Positions 39,728-47,418 of a stretch of DNA of 64,000 nt are shown here, piece after piece (within the stretch, counting starts at the first letter, position 1; every line of letters begins with the position of its first letter). The notes under the pieces were generated by a model. The model was given only the letters and a program-made list of their open reading frames with translations, was not told the origin of the DNA and did no database searches. Source of the DNA: Anaerolineae bacterium (lineage in GTDB: Bacteria > Chloroflexota > Anaerolineae > Promineifilales > Promineifilaceae); the NCBI GenBank assembly GCA_023382655.1, contig JAHDWK010000005.1, forward strand, positions 197,801 through 261,800, written 5' to 3'. Both the position numbers and the translations under genes were made by a program.

Positions 39728-40711
39728 TTACGAATGACCTAAAATGGGGTGGGGGCGGTAGGGTTCTTCAAGCAGGCGGATTTCTTCGGCGGAAAGGTTG
39801 ATATCTACGGCCGTGACCGCCTCCTCTAACTGGTACATCTTCGTCGCGCCAATGATGGGCGCCGCCACCCCTTGTTTGTGCAACAGCCAGGCCAGCGCAA
39901 TTTGCGCCGGTTTCACGCCATGTTGTGCGGCAATGTCGCCAACCCGATCCACCACGGCAAAATCCCCTTCGGCATAATACATGCTGTGGGCATAGGCATC
40001 CGTTTTGGCGCGAGAAGTTGGCCCTTCCCCTTTCGTCTGGCGGTTGCCCGCCAGAAAACCACGCGCCAACGGACTCCAGGGGATAAGACCTACACCTTGA
40101 TCCAGACACAGCGGAACCATTTCCCGCTCCTCTTCGCGGTAGACCAGATTGTAATGATTTTGCATGGAGACGAAGCGCGTCCAGCCGTGGGCATCGGCCG
40201 TATGCTGCGCTTTGGCAAACTGCCAGGCGAACATACTGGATGCACCAATATAACGGGCTTTGCCCGCTTTCACCACATCATGCAGCGCTTCCATTGTCTC
40301 CTCAATCGGGGTGGTGTAATCCCAACGGTGAATCTGGTACAGGTCCACATATTCCATACCCAGACGGCGCAGCGAGGAGTCAATCCCGTCCATGATATGC
40401 TTGCGTGACAGGCCACCGGAGTTGGGGTCTTTATCGTTGTGGTGAAAGAAGACTTTGGTGGCTACCACCACTTCTTCGCGGCGGGTAACTTCTTTTAACA
40501 GCTTGCCGGTGATTTCTTCACTGACGCCGTTGGAATACATATCAGCCGTGTCGAAGAAGTTGATGCCTAATTCGAGGGCGCGCTGCACAAACGGCCGTGC
40601 CGCCGCCTCATCCAATACCCACTCCCGCCATTGCGGCGAGCCATAACTCATCATCCCCAAACAAATGCGGGAAACCTTCAAACCAGACTTACCCAAATTA
40701 ACTATCTGCAT
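39728..40711 (-). CDS. Aldo/keto reductase
   Basis: A 327-residue TIM-barrel NADPH-dependent oxidoreductase. Catalytic tetrad: Asp and Tyr in INFFDTADMYSNGVSEEITG, Lys in EEVVVATKVFF, His in VDLYQIHRWD. It also has IGASSMFAWQFAKAQ and GLIPWSPLARGFLAGN. The family acts on many carbonyls; substrate not inferable. Two adjacent ATGs (40714, 40711) follow AGGAGG; the second has the better spacing. Confidence 0.93.
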   Translation of the reverse strand: MQIVNLGKSGLKVSRICLGMMSYGSPQWREWVLDEAAARPFVQRALELGINFFDTADMYSNGVSEEITGKLLKEVTRREEVVVATKVFFHHNDKDPNSGGLSRKHIMDGIDSSLRRLGMEYVDLYQIHRWDYTTPIEETMEALHDVVKAGKARYIGASSMFAWQFAKAQHTADAHGWTRFVSMQNHYNLVYREEEREMVPLCLDQGVGLIPWSPLARGFLAGNRQTKGEGPTSRAKTDAYAHSMYYAEGDFAVVDRVGDIAAQHGVKPAQIALAWLLHKQGVAAPIIGATKMYQLEEAVTAVDINLSAEEIRLLEEPYRPHPILGHS

Positions 40712-40862
40712 CATGACCTCCTAAGATATTTGACACAAAGACGCAAAGAAGCAAAGAGGGCAAAGATGAAAAGAGCCTGCGTCATTGGTTGTTGACAGTA
40801 GATTACCTTGCGCGCCAATAATACGCCGCTCTACCTGCGGGCACAAATCATTACATTGCTGT

Positions 40863-40868
40863 TATAAT
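40863..40868 (+). promoter_or_regulatory. -10 box of the flippase-like gene, leaderless start
   Basis: Consensus TATAAT ends nine bases before the ATG at 40878, so the transcript would begin within about three bases of the start codon. No ribosome site is present. The -35 region (about 40840) is poor. Confidence 0.65.
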
Positions 40869-40877
40869 CCCGCGCCT

Positions 40878-41903
40878 ATGGAAAGTAGCCAAAAAGATCG
40901 TCGCCAATTGTGGGTGGGCACGGCCGTGAGCCTCCTCTGTCTCGTTGCCATCTTCCTTTTTATTGATCCCCGCGACATTATTGACGCCTTCCGCCACGCC
41001 AACTACGCTTACCTGGGGTTGACCGGGTTGGGTGTTTTGCTCTTTATGCTGATCCGGGCCATCCGCTGGCGCTTTATGATGGGTAATCAGGTCAGATATG
41101 GGCAGGTATTCCATGTGCAGAACATTGGCTATATGCTCAACATGTACCTGCCCTTTCGCCTGGGGGATGTGGCCCGCGCCGTCCTCATGGGCAGCGTGCC
41201 GCCGCTGACCATTTCGCAAAGCATTTCCACGATGGTCGTGGAGCGGGTGCTGGACATGATGTTTATCGTAGCGTTGCTGCCCTTCACGCTGGCCTATGCG
41301 CCGACGCTGCCGCCGGAATTTCAGCGGGCGGCCCTGATTACAGGTGTACTGGCCGTTATTGCCATTGTGGTGTTGATTGTGGCGGCCAACCAACGGCCGT
41401 TCTTCCGCCGCCTGGCCACCCTCATCCTGAACCGCATCCCCCGGCTGGATACCGAAACCTGGGTGCGCCGTGTGGATGACATCCTCAAAGGGCTGGACAG
41501 CCTCACCCGGCTTAAAGACGGCGTGATTTTGCTCACCCTCAGCGTCCTGGTCTGGCTGCCCATTATCTTTGCCTACTGGATTGGGATGCGGGCCGTGGGG
41601 TTAGAGGTGACCGTACCGATGGCCGCCTTTGTCGTCTGTGCCGCCGCCCTGAGCATTGCTGCGCCTTCATCACCCGGCGGTGTGGGTGTCTTTCAGGCCG
41701 GGGTTACGGCCGCGCTGGCTCTCCTGGGCCAGCCGGCAGCCGCCTCGGCCAGTTTCGCCTTTGCCTACCACGCCATGAACTATCTCGTTCTGACCATCCT
41801 CGGACTCATCGGCATTGCCGCCACCGGCTCCACCATCGGCGCGGTGGTGCGGACGACGCAGAATTATATGAAGCGGGAGAAGGGCGTGGGCCGTGATGCG
41901 TAA
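40878..41903 (+). CDS. Flippase-like membrane protein (LPG synthase TM / UPF0104 family)
   Basis: A 341-residue protein with about eight TM segments and the family blocks ANYAYLGLTGLGVLLFMLIR, RWRFMMGNQVRYGQVFHVQN, YMLNMYLPFRLGDVARAVLM, ISQSISTMVVERVLDMMF and APSSPGGVGVFQAGVTAALA. Relatives include the flippase domain of MprF. With the GT4 and membrane glycosyltransferase genes following, a role in envelope lipid or glycan transport is likely. The longer upstream frame has no support. Confidence 0.88.
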   Translation: MESSQKDRRQLWVGTAVSLLCLVAIFLFIDPRDIIDAFRHANYAYLGLTGLGVLLFMLIRAIRWRFMMGNQVRYGQVFHVQNIGYMLNMYLPFRLGDVARAVLMGSVPPLTISQSISTMVVERVLDMMFIVALLPFTLAYAPTLPPEFQRAALITGVLAVIAIVVLIVAANQRPFFRRLATLILNRIPRLDTETWVRRVDDILKGLDSLTRLKDGVILLTLSVLVWLPIIFAYWIGMRAVGLEVTVPMAAFVVCAAALSIAAPSSPGGVGVFQAGVTAALALLGQPAAASASFAFAYHAMNYLVLTILGLIGIAATGSTIGAVVRTTQNYMKREKGVGRDA

Positions 41904-41966
41904 ACCGTAATCCGTGAGCCGTGAACCGTAACGGATTACGGATAACGAATCACGGATTACGACAAA
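41898..41966. repeat. CCGTAATC/GGATTACGG element
   Basis: GTAAACCGTAATCCGTGAGC on the left and AACGGATTACGGATAACGAA on the right form a loose palindrome between the flippase-like and GT4 genes. This is the free-standing form of the element found inside coding sequence at 19275, 21418 and 44690. Confidence 0.8.
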
Positions 41967-42003
41967 AAGGCGTGTACAACACCATGAACAACAGGACGAA
42001 CGC

Positions 42004-43236
42004 ATGAGAATTCTGGAAGTATTAACCTATTACCGCCCCTGGGTGAGTGGGCTGACGATTTACGTGGAACGGCTCAGCCGGGCGCTGGCGCAGCAGGGGC
42101 ACGATGCCACCGTCCTCACCTCGCAGTATGACCACAAACTGCCGCTCTATGATTTGCAGGATGGCGTCAAAATTGTGCGTGTGCCCGTCACCTTCCGCGT
42201 CAGCAAGGGGGTGATCATGCCCGGTTTTGGGCCAATGGCCTGGAAACTGGCGCAAAAGGCGGACGTGATTCACCTGCACCTGCCCCAATTTGATGCGCCC
42301 GGCGTAGCCCTACGCGGGCGGCTGATGGGCAAACCGGTGGTGCTGACCTATCACTGTGACCTGCAACTGCCGGAGGGCGGCTTTAACCGGCTGGTTGACC
42401 GAGTGGTGCAAGGCATGAACCAGATGGCCGGTAATCTGGCTGATGCGGTGGTAACGTATACCCGCGATTACGGTACCCACTCCCCTTACCTGGCCCAATA
42501 CCTGGGCAAAAAGCTGCATATCATCCCGCCGCCGGTGGAACTGGCTTACTGCTCGGATGAAGCCGCGCAGCAGTTTTGTGAGGTGCATGATCTTCGCGGG
42601 AAGAAAGTGATTGGCATTATTTGTCGTCTGGCCGCAGAGAAAGGGGTCGAAGTATTGCTAAAAGCGTTGCCTATTGTGCGGGAATCTCACCCTGAGGCTT
42701 GTGTATTACAGGCAGGGCACTATAAAAATATTATTGGTGAAGAGGCCTATGCTGCCAGATTAGCGCCTCTTTTCAAAGAACATGAAGGTCATTACCATCT
42801 CTTAGGTAATCTGGAAGGCGCTGATGTGACGGCTTTTTTCAAAAACCTGGACATTCTTTGTGTGCCTAGTTTGAACAGTACTGAGAGCTTTGGATTGGTG
42901 CAGATCGAGGCAATGCAAAATGGCGTCCCCGTTGTTGCCAGTGCGCTGCCAGGGGTGCGTCAACCGGTGACCATGACCGGCATGGGTCAAGTTGTTCCTA
43001 TTGGCGATCATGAAGCGCTGGCGCAGGCTATTATTGCTATTCTGAATGACAAACGTAAGTACAAGCGTGATACAAAACTGATTGCCGACAGTTTCAGCCC
43101 GGCGCAAACGGCCGTCGCCTACACCCAACTCTTCCAAAATCTGCTAGACGGCCGTCACGACCACATCACCCGTGAACCCGCCGCCTACGAACGCCTGCGC
43201 CAGATGCGAGACGGGTGGGAGAGCAGTGAGCGGTGA
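42004..43236 (+). CDS. Glycosyltransferase family 4
   Basis: A 410-residue GT-B enzyme: LTYYRPWVSGLTIYVERLSR, VIHLHLPQFDAPGVALRGRL, ARVVLTYHCD-like block (VVLTYHCDLQLPEGG), and the C-terminal donor site VIGIICRLAAEKGVEVLLKA and CVPSLNSTESFGLVQIEAMQ (with the EX7E motif), VVASALPGVRQPV. It probably adds a sugar to a lipid or glycan carrier. Residues 230-360 use more AT-rich codons than the ends, which may reflect a recombined segment. Confidence 0.92.
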   Translation: MRILEVLTYYRPWVSGLTIYVERLSRALAQQGHDATVLTSQYDHKLPLYDLQDGVKIVRVPVTFRVSKGVIMPGFGPMAWKLAQKADVIHLHLPQFDAPGVALRGRLMGKPVVLTYHCDLQLPEGGFNRLVDRVVQGMNQMAGNLADAVVTYTRDYGTHSPYLAQYLGKKLHIIPPPVELAYCSDEAAQQFCEVHDLRGKKVIGIICRLAAEKGVEVLLKALPIVRESHPEACVLQAGHYKNIIGEEAYAARLAPLFKEHEGHYHLLGNLEGADVTAFFKNLDILCVPSLNSTESFGLVQIEAMQNGVPVVASALPGVRQPVTMTGMGQVVPIGDHEALAQAIIAILNDKRKYKRDTKLIADSFSPAQTAVAYTQLFQNLLDGRHDHITREPAAYERLRQMRDGWESSER

Positions 43237-43340
43237 GCAGGTGAAGGCGGCGAGGACGCCGGGGTGACAAGGTGACAGGGTGAAGGGTGACAGAGGACGC
43301 AACCATTCATAATTCACAATTCCTAATTCATAATTCCGAT
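43237..43340. repeat. GGTGACA and AATTCATAATTC runs before and inside the fusion gene start
   Basis: Words GGTGACAAGGTGACAGGGTG (43261-43290) and CATAATTCACAATTCCTAAT (43308-43340). The second run lies in the first codons of the methyltransferase-glycosyltransferase frame and leaves it without a normal ATG. Confidence 0.7.
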
Positions 43341-46300
43341 GACCGGCTCTGGCGGCAGTTGAAGACCATTCCCGCTTTTCGCGCCGTACTGCGGGCGGTG
43401 GAGGCGCGGTTTTATGGCTGTGTGGAATTGCCCGCGCCGGTGTTGGACGTGGGCTGCGGCGATGGGCATTTCAGCCAGATGACCATTCCGGGGCGCATTG
43501 CTGCCGGGATTGACCCCTGGTGGAATCCGCTGAAAAAATCGGCGCAGGCGGGGCAGTATGATGTGCTGGCGCAGGCGATGGGCGACCGGCTGCCTTTCCC
43601 GGACAACCACTTTGCCAGCGCCTTTTCCAACTCCGTTTTAGAGCATATTCCCGACATTCAGCCGGTGCTGAATGAGGTGAACCGGGTGCTGCAAACGGAC
43701 GGCCGTTTCCTGATTACCATGCCCAGCCACTACTTCACCGCCTGGTTGGGTGGGGCCGCCTTTTTGGAAAAGTTGGGGGCGGATGGGCTGGCGGAGTGGT
43801 ACCGGCAAAAGTTCAATGGTATTTCCCGCCATGCCCACACGGACGCGCCGGAAGTGTGGGGGGCGCGGCTGGCGCAGGCCGGTTTTGAAATTGAACGCTG
43901 GCAGTATTACTTCTCCAAAGAAGCGTTGCGCGCCCTGGAAATTGGACACGCGCAGGGCATCCCCTCGGCCATCATGCACGCCCTGACCGGGCATTGGATT
44001 GTGGCCCCCTGGGAGAGCAGCCTGAAGTGGACCGACCGCTGGTTACGGCCGTACTACGACGAACCCTTTGGCAACGAAGGCGCATACCTGCTCATCGTCG
44101 CCCGCAAAAAAGCCGACGGCCCAATCGAAGCCGCGTTACCGGCGGCACGGCCGTTTACCCTGGCCGAACTCAATGGTCAATGGGCAACGGCCAATGATCA
44201 ATTGCCAATGGTCAATGATCAATTGCCAACGGCCGAATCACCCGCACCTACCGCTGACCTCAACACCCCAACACCTGATCACCCTGTCACCCAGTCACCT
44301 GGTCACCCGGCCACCCCCCTCATCCTCATCGGCCTGAGCCTGCTGTTTGCCATCTTCGGGCAAATGGCGTTCCGTGATGGGTCGGGTGGGTTGGGCTGGC
44401 TGCTGTTGGCCGCTATTCCCCTGGCGGTTCTGGCCTGGCGGCAGCGGGCGGACGGCGAACACCAATGGCAGTGGCCGCGCCTGGGCGACATTCCCGAACG
44501 GCGTTGGTGGTTTGTGTCGGCGCTGCTGTTGGCCGTCCTGGCTTATCGTTTCACGGCCGTACCCGGCGCGGAACGGCCGTCCCTGGGCCTCCTGCTCTGG
44601 TCCGCCGCCATCACCCTCGCCTTCTTCGCCCTCTCCGATCCGCGAAGGACGCGAAGGGCTTCGCAAAAGAGGCGAAGCGCCGCAAAGGAAACCGATAACC
44701 GATTACCGATAACCGATGACCGATTACGGATGACCGATAACGGATTACGATTTACGGTTATCACCACCCTCATCTTCTTCACAACGGCCGTCGCCCTGCG
44801 TTACTTCCGCCTCAGCCAACAGCCGTTTGTGCTGAGCGGCATTGAGGCCAGCCTGGGGTTAAATGCGGTGGAAATCCTGAACGGGCAGATACGTAACCCC
44901 TTTAGCACAGCCTGGCTGACAAATCCGACGCTGCCGCTTTACCTGACGGCCGTGCCCATCCAACTCTTCGGCCAAACCACCCTCGCCGTCCGCTTTTTGT
45001 CGCCGTTGGTGGGCGGGCTGACGGTGGCGGCGACGTATCTGTTGGGGGAACGGTTGTACGGCCGTGTCGTCGGTCTGGGCGCGGCTATCTTGCTGCTTGG
45101 CTCCCATTTGCACCTGCACTACAGTCATCTAGGCATGACCAATATCTGGTCGCCGCTGTTGGTGCTGTTGGCCTTGGGGCTGACGGCCGTGGCCTGGGAA
45201 CGCCCTACCGCTGCTCCCCGGCAGCGTACCCTCTGGCTGGCGGCCGGTCTGGCAATAGGTTTGAATGCCTACGAATTCACCACCGCCCGCCTGCTGCCCC
45301 TCATTCTGTTGGCGCTGCTGGCCTGGGCGCTGCTAATCGACAGGAAGACGCTGCGCGTGCAGGCAGGGCATTTGCTGGCAGCGTCGGCGTTGGCGTTGGT
45401 CATCGCCCTGCCCGCCATCCTCTTTTACCGCAGTCACCCCGCCATTTTTATGGAACGGGTCAATGTGTTAGGCATTATGCAGACGGGTTGGCTGCCGCAG
45501 CAAGCCATCAGCACCGGGCAGAGCCAGTTTGACTTGTTCCGGCAGCAGTTCCGGCTGGCGGCGCTGGCCTTTAATGGCGGCGCAGACCTCAGCCCGGTTT
45601 ACAAGCCCAATGTGCCGCTACTCAGTTTTGGCACGGCCGTGCTCTTCCTGCTTGGTTTTCTCCTCTCTCTGTTCCGGCTGCGCCAGTTCAAATTTGCTAT
45701 GCTGCCCATCTGGTTTCTGGTAACAATCCTGTTTGCCGGCGCGCTGTTGCTCGACCCGCCGCAAAGCCACCGCCTGCTCATCGCCCTACCCGCCATCACC
45801 CTGCTCGCTGCCCTCGCCCTGGCGGAGATAGTTTCCATTATTATGCGATCTCAAGATGACAAGGTGATAGAAGATCGCCCCGTCACCGTGTCACCTGGTC
45901 ACCGTGTCACCCCCTCACCCCGGCGTCTTCGCCGCCTTCACCTTGTCATCTTCATCACCCTGATTCTGGCCTTCAGCGAAATTTTCTTTTACTACGGCCG
46001 TTACCCTTCCACCAACGAATTTGCCGACGCCAACACCGAGGCCGCTCACGAAATATCCCAATATCTCAATACCCTGGAGGGCGACTGGACGGCCTACTTC
46101 TACGGCCCGCCGGTCATGTATACCGACTTCCCCACTTTCCCCTACCTGCTGACCGATTTTCACAAAGGGGTGAACTTTTTTGATGTGATCGAACCACTGC
46201 CCACCGTCGGTACGCCCGCACCCAATCAGGTATTTGTCTTTTTACCAGAGCGTTCGACGGATTTGGCAGTTGTGCAGCAGCAATATCCGGGCGGGGTGGT

Positions 46301-46364
46301 GGAAACGGTGGACGGCTGTTACCGTTCCCCTCTCTTCCTCTCCTATACCGTGCCTGGAAGATAG
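43287..46364 (+). CDS. Methyltransferase-glycosyltransferase fusion protein
   Basis: A single open frame of 1025 codons. Residues about 20-290 are a class I SAM methyltransferase (VLDVGCGDGHFSQMTIPGRI, DRLPFPDNHFASAFSNSVLE, RFLITMPSHYF). Residues about 290-348 are a repeat-encoded linker (NDQLPMVNDQLP, PTPDHPVTQSPGHPAT). Residues about 350-1025 are an ArnT/PMT-like membrane glycosyltransferase with some ten TM segments (EASLGLNAVEILNGQIRNPF, LYGRVVGLGAAILLLGSHLH). Two more repeat-encoded inserts interrupt the second part (44640-44760, 45848-45950). The only start is GTG 43287 or another non-ATG codon inside the repeat run. Likely two genes joined by repeat insertion. Confidence 0.75.
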   Translation: MTEDATIHNSQFLIHNSDDRLWRQLKTIPAFRAVLRAVEARFYGCVELPAPVLDVGCGDGHFSQMTIPGRIAAGIDPWWNPLKKSAQAGQYDVLAQAMGDRLPFPDNHFASAFSNSVLEHIPDIQPVLNEVNRVLQTDGRFLITMPSHYFTAWLGGAAFLEKLGADGLAEWYRQKFNGISRHAHTDAPEVWGARLAQAGFEIERWQYYFSKEALRALEIGHAQGIPSAIMHALTGHWIVAPWESSLKWTDRWLRPYYDEPFGNEGAYLLIVARKKADGPIEAALPAARPFTLAELNGQWATANDQLPMVNDQLPTAESPAPTADLNTPTPDHPVTQSPGHPATPLILIGLSLLFAIFGQMAFRDGSGGLGWLLLAAIPLAVLAWRQRADGEHQWQWPRLGDIPERRWWFVSALLLAVLAYRFTAVPGAERPSLGLLLWSAAITLAFFALSDPRRTRRASQKRRSAAKETDNRLPITDDRLRMTDNGLRFTVITTLIFFTTAVALRYFRLSQQPFVLSGIEASLGLNAVEILNGQIRNPFSTAWLTNPTLPLYLTAVPIQLFGQTTLAVRFLSPLVGGLTVAATYLLGERLYGRVVGLGAAILLLGSHLHLHYSHLGMTNIWSPLLVLLALGLTAVAWERPTAAPRQRTLWLAAGLAIGLNAYEFTTARLLPLILLALLAWALLIDRKTLRVQAGHLLAASALALVIALPAILFYRSHPAIFMERVNVLGIMQTGWLPQQAISTGQSQFDLFRQQFRLAALAFNGGADLSPVYKPNVPLLSFGTAVLFLLGFLLSLFRLRQFKFAMLPIWFLVTILFAGALLLDPPQSHRLLIALPAITLLAALALAEIVSIIMRSQDDKVIEDRPVTVSPGHRVTPSPRRLRRLHLVIFITLILAFSEIFFYYGRYPSTNEFADANTEAAHEISQYLNTLEGDWTAYFYGPPVMYTDFPTFPYLLTDFHKGVNFFDVIEPLPTVGTPAPNQVFVFLPERSTDLAVVQQQYPGGVVETVDGCYRSPLFLSYTVPGR
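44162..44325 (+). repeat. Repeat-element linker in the fusion gene
   Basis: CAATGGTCAATGGGCAACGG, GATCAATTGCCAATGG and GTCACCCAGTCACC words, a chain of at least two element families, in frame between the methyltransferase and glycosyltransferase parts. Confidence 0.8.
44640..44760 (+). repeat. Second repeat insert in the fusion gene
   Basis: GCGAAGGACGCGAAGGGC then ACCGATAACCGATTACCGAT and GGATTACGATTTACGG words, in frame. It encodes an Arg/Lys/Asp-rich loop between two TM segments. Confidence 0.8.
45848..45950 (+). repeat. Third repeat insert in the fusion gene
   Basis: CAAGATGACAAGGTGATAGA on the left, GTCACCGTGTCACCTGGTC in the middle and GCCTTCACCTTGTCATCTTC on the right form an imperfect palindrome, in frame between the last TM segments. 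Confidence 0.75.
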
Positions 46365-46365
46365 A

Positions 46366-46396
46366 GAAGTTCAACTGTTGCCAAAAAGTTGAACTC
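46366..46396. repeat. GTTCAACTT hairpin after the fusion gene
   Basis: AGTTCAACT (46368-46376) and AGTTGAACT (46387-46395) right after the stop. The same family as 17271-17303. Confidence 0.7.
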
Positions 46397-46463
46397 CTGA
46401 AAGCACAAGGACTAACTTCCTACCTGCCACCCGCCACTTGCCACCTGCCACCCCCTCTCCGTA

Positions 46464-46492
46464 TTTTCATCTGTAAGAAAAACCTGTATAAT
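46464..46492 (+). promoter_or_regulatory. Promoter of the pilin gene
   Basis: -35 TTTTCA (46464-46469), 17-base spacer, consensus -10 TATAAT (46487-46492) preceded by TG (extended -10). Transcription would start near 46499, leaving a leader of about 225 bases before the pilin ATG. Confidence 0.7.
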
Positions 46493-46498
46493 GCACCT

Positions 46499-46723
46499 CG
46501 ACATAAATAATGCGTGAATGTTTCTTGCTTTTTTCATTCATTGCTGGTGGCGGCTGTTTCAGAAACAAAGAAACTGGTTGGTGTGCAGATGACATCAAAG
46601 CACATGGTGGTGGGGAAGCAGTCGTGCCCAAAGCATTTATTGTCTTTTTTATCAATCGGGAATTGTTATTGATCAGTTGTTTTTCAACAATTCCATAGCA
46701 CTTATTGTATAGGGAGAGTCTCT
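46499..46723 (+). other. Long pilin leader with hairpins
   Basis: This 225-base untranslated leader has GAATG/CATTC and GTTTC-A-GAAAC stems and a perfect GGAATTGTT/AACAATTCC stem (46659-46694) shortly before the GGGAGAG ribosome site. A frame of 62 codons (46510-46698) exists but its composition does not look coding. I could not match it to a known riboswitch, including c-di-GMP types. Confidence 0.5.
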
Positions 46724-47155
46724 ATGAACATTCCAGAGAAAGAACAAGGGCAAGGTCTGGTGGAGTATGCACTGTTGCTCGCTCTCATTGCGCTCATTGT
46801 GCTGGCCATCCTCACCTTGCTCGGTACCCAGGTTGTATTGGGATTTGCCAGAGTAGCCGGTGGTATGAATGGTGATGTACTGGACACGGCCAATGGCGAC
46901 CGCGCCGTCCTGGTCAGTTATGATGGTGGACCAAGTGGTAGTGGCGCCTGTTCCGGTAGCATTAGCAATCTTCAGTTCGTGGGGGTAGACGCAAACGGCG
47001 GTGTCATCACCAACGGTCCTGTGTCTGCCACCCTCGTCGTTTCCGGTCAGCCCCAAGGTTCCGTCAGCGGCACGGCCGGTTCCAACGGTCTGGCTACTTC
47101 GTCCGGTTCCTATTCCGTCAGCGGCATCTGCCCGCTACAAATCACCCTTGAGTGA
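46724..47155 (+). CDS. Flp-type pilin with extracellular extension
   Basis: A 143-residue type IVb pilin-like protein. The class III leader cut site is after Gly9 in EKEQGQGLVEYALLLALIAL, giving a mature N-terminus with Glu at position 5 followed by Tyr, the Flp signature, and a single hydrophobic helix. Flp pilins usually end soon after the helix; this one carries about 100 more Gly/Ser/Val-rich residues with two cysteines (GACSGSISNL, SGICPLQITLE), likely one disulfide. No tad assembly gene is in the window. It is followed by the giant surface protein. Confidence 0.85.
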   Translation: MNIPEKEQGQGLVEYALLLALIALIVLAILTLLGTQVVLGFARVAGGMNGDVLDTANGDRAVLVSYDGGPSGSGACSGSISNLQFVGVDANGGVITNGPVSATLVVSGQPQGSVSGTAGSNGLATSSGSYSVSGICPLQITLE

Positions 47156-47210
47156 CGCCCGGTAATGGCGCAATTACCCAATCATATCTTCTTATGAGCA
47201 GTCCAGTTCC

Positions 47211-47244
47211 TGGGCATGAGGCCACCCTCACCACCTCATGCCCA
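47211..47244 (+). terminator. Hairpin after the pilin gene
   Basis: TGGGCATGAGG (47211-47221) and CCTCATGCCCA (47234-47244) pair perfectly over 11 bases. There is no T-run, so it may be a 3' stabiliser allowing high pilin expression more than a full terminator. Confidence 0.6.
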
Positions 47245-47304
47245 CCCACCAACCTCCACCAGATAGGTGTTGCCAAACCTGTCCGGTCTTGTTAACCAAC
47301 AGTG

Positions 47305-47418
47305 AAGGAGGAGTTTCCTGAAAGATCCGCGAAGAATGCGAATATGTACCGGAAAAAATTCGTGTGATTTGTCTAATTCGTGGCTTCTTTAGCGAACTCA
47401 AGGAGGAGTTTCATGAAA
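47305..47418 (+). repeat. Duplicated ribosome-site segment flanking a 76-bp insert
   Basis: AAGGAGGAGTTTCCTGAAA (47305-47323) and AAGGAGGAGTTTCATGAAA (47400-47418) differ at one base. The second contains the start codon of the giant gene; in the first the ATG is CTG. The 76 bases between (47324-47399) contain GATCCGCGAAGAATGCGAAT and AATTCGTGTGATTTGTCTAA words. The arrangement looks like an insertion with target duplication. Confidence 0.65.

Noticed and set aside
46510-46698. 62-codon frame in the pilin leader
   Set aside because: Odd composition and no ribosome site. It lies wholly within the predicted leader.
46499-46723. c-di-GMP riboswitch before the pilin
   Set aside because: The leader does not show the conserved core and tetraloop receptor of either known class.
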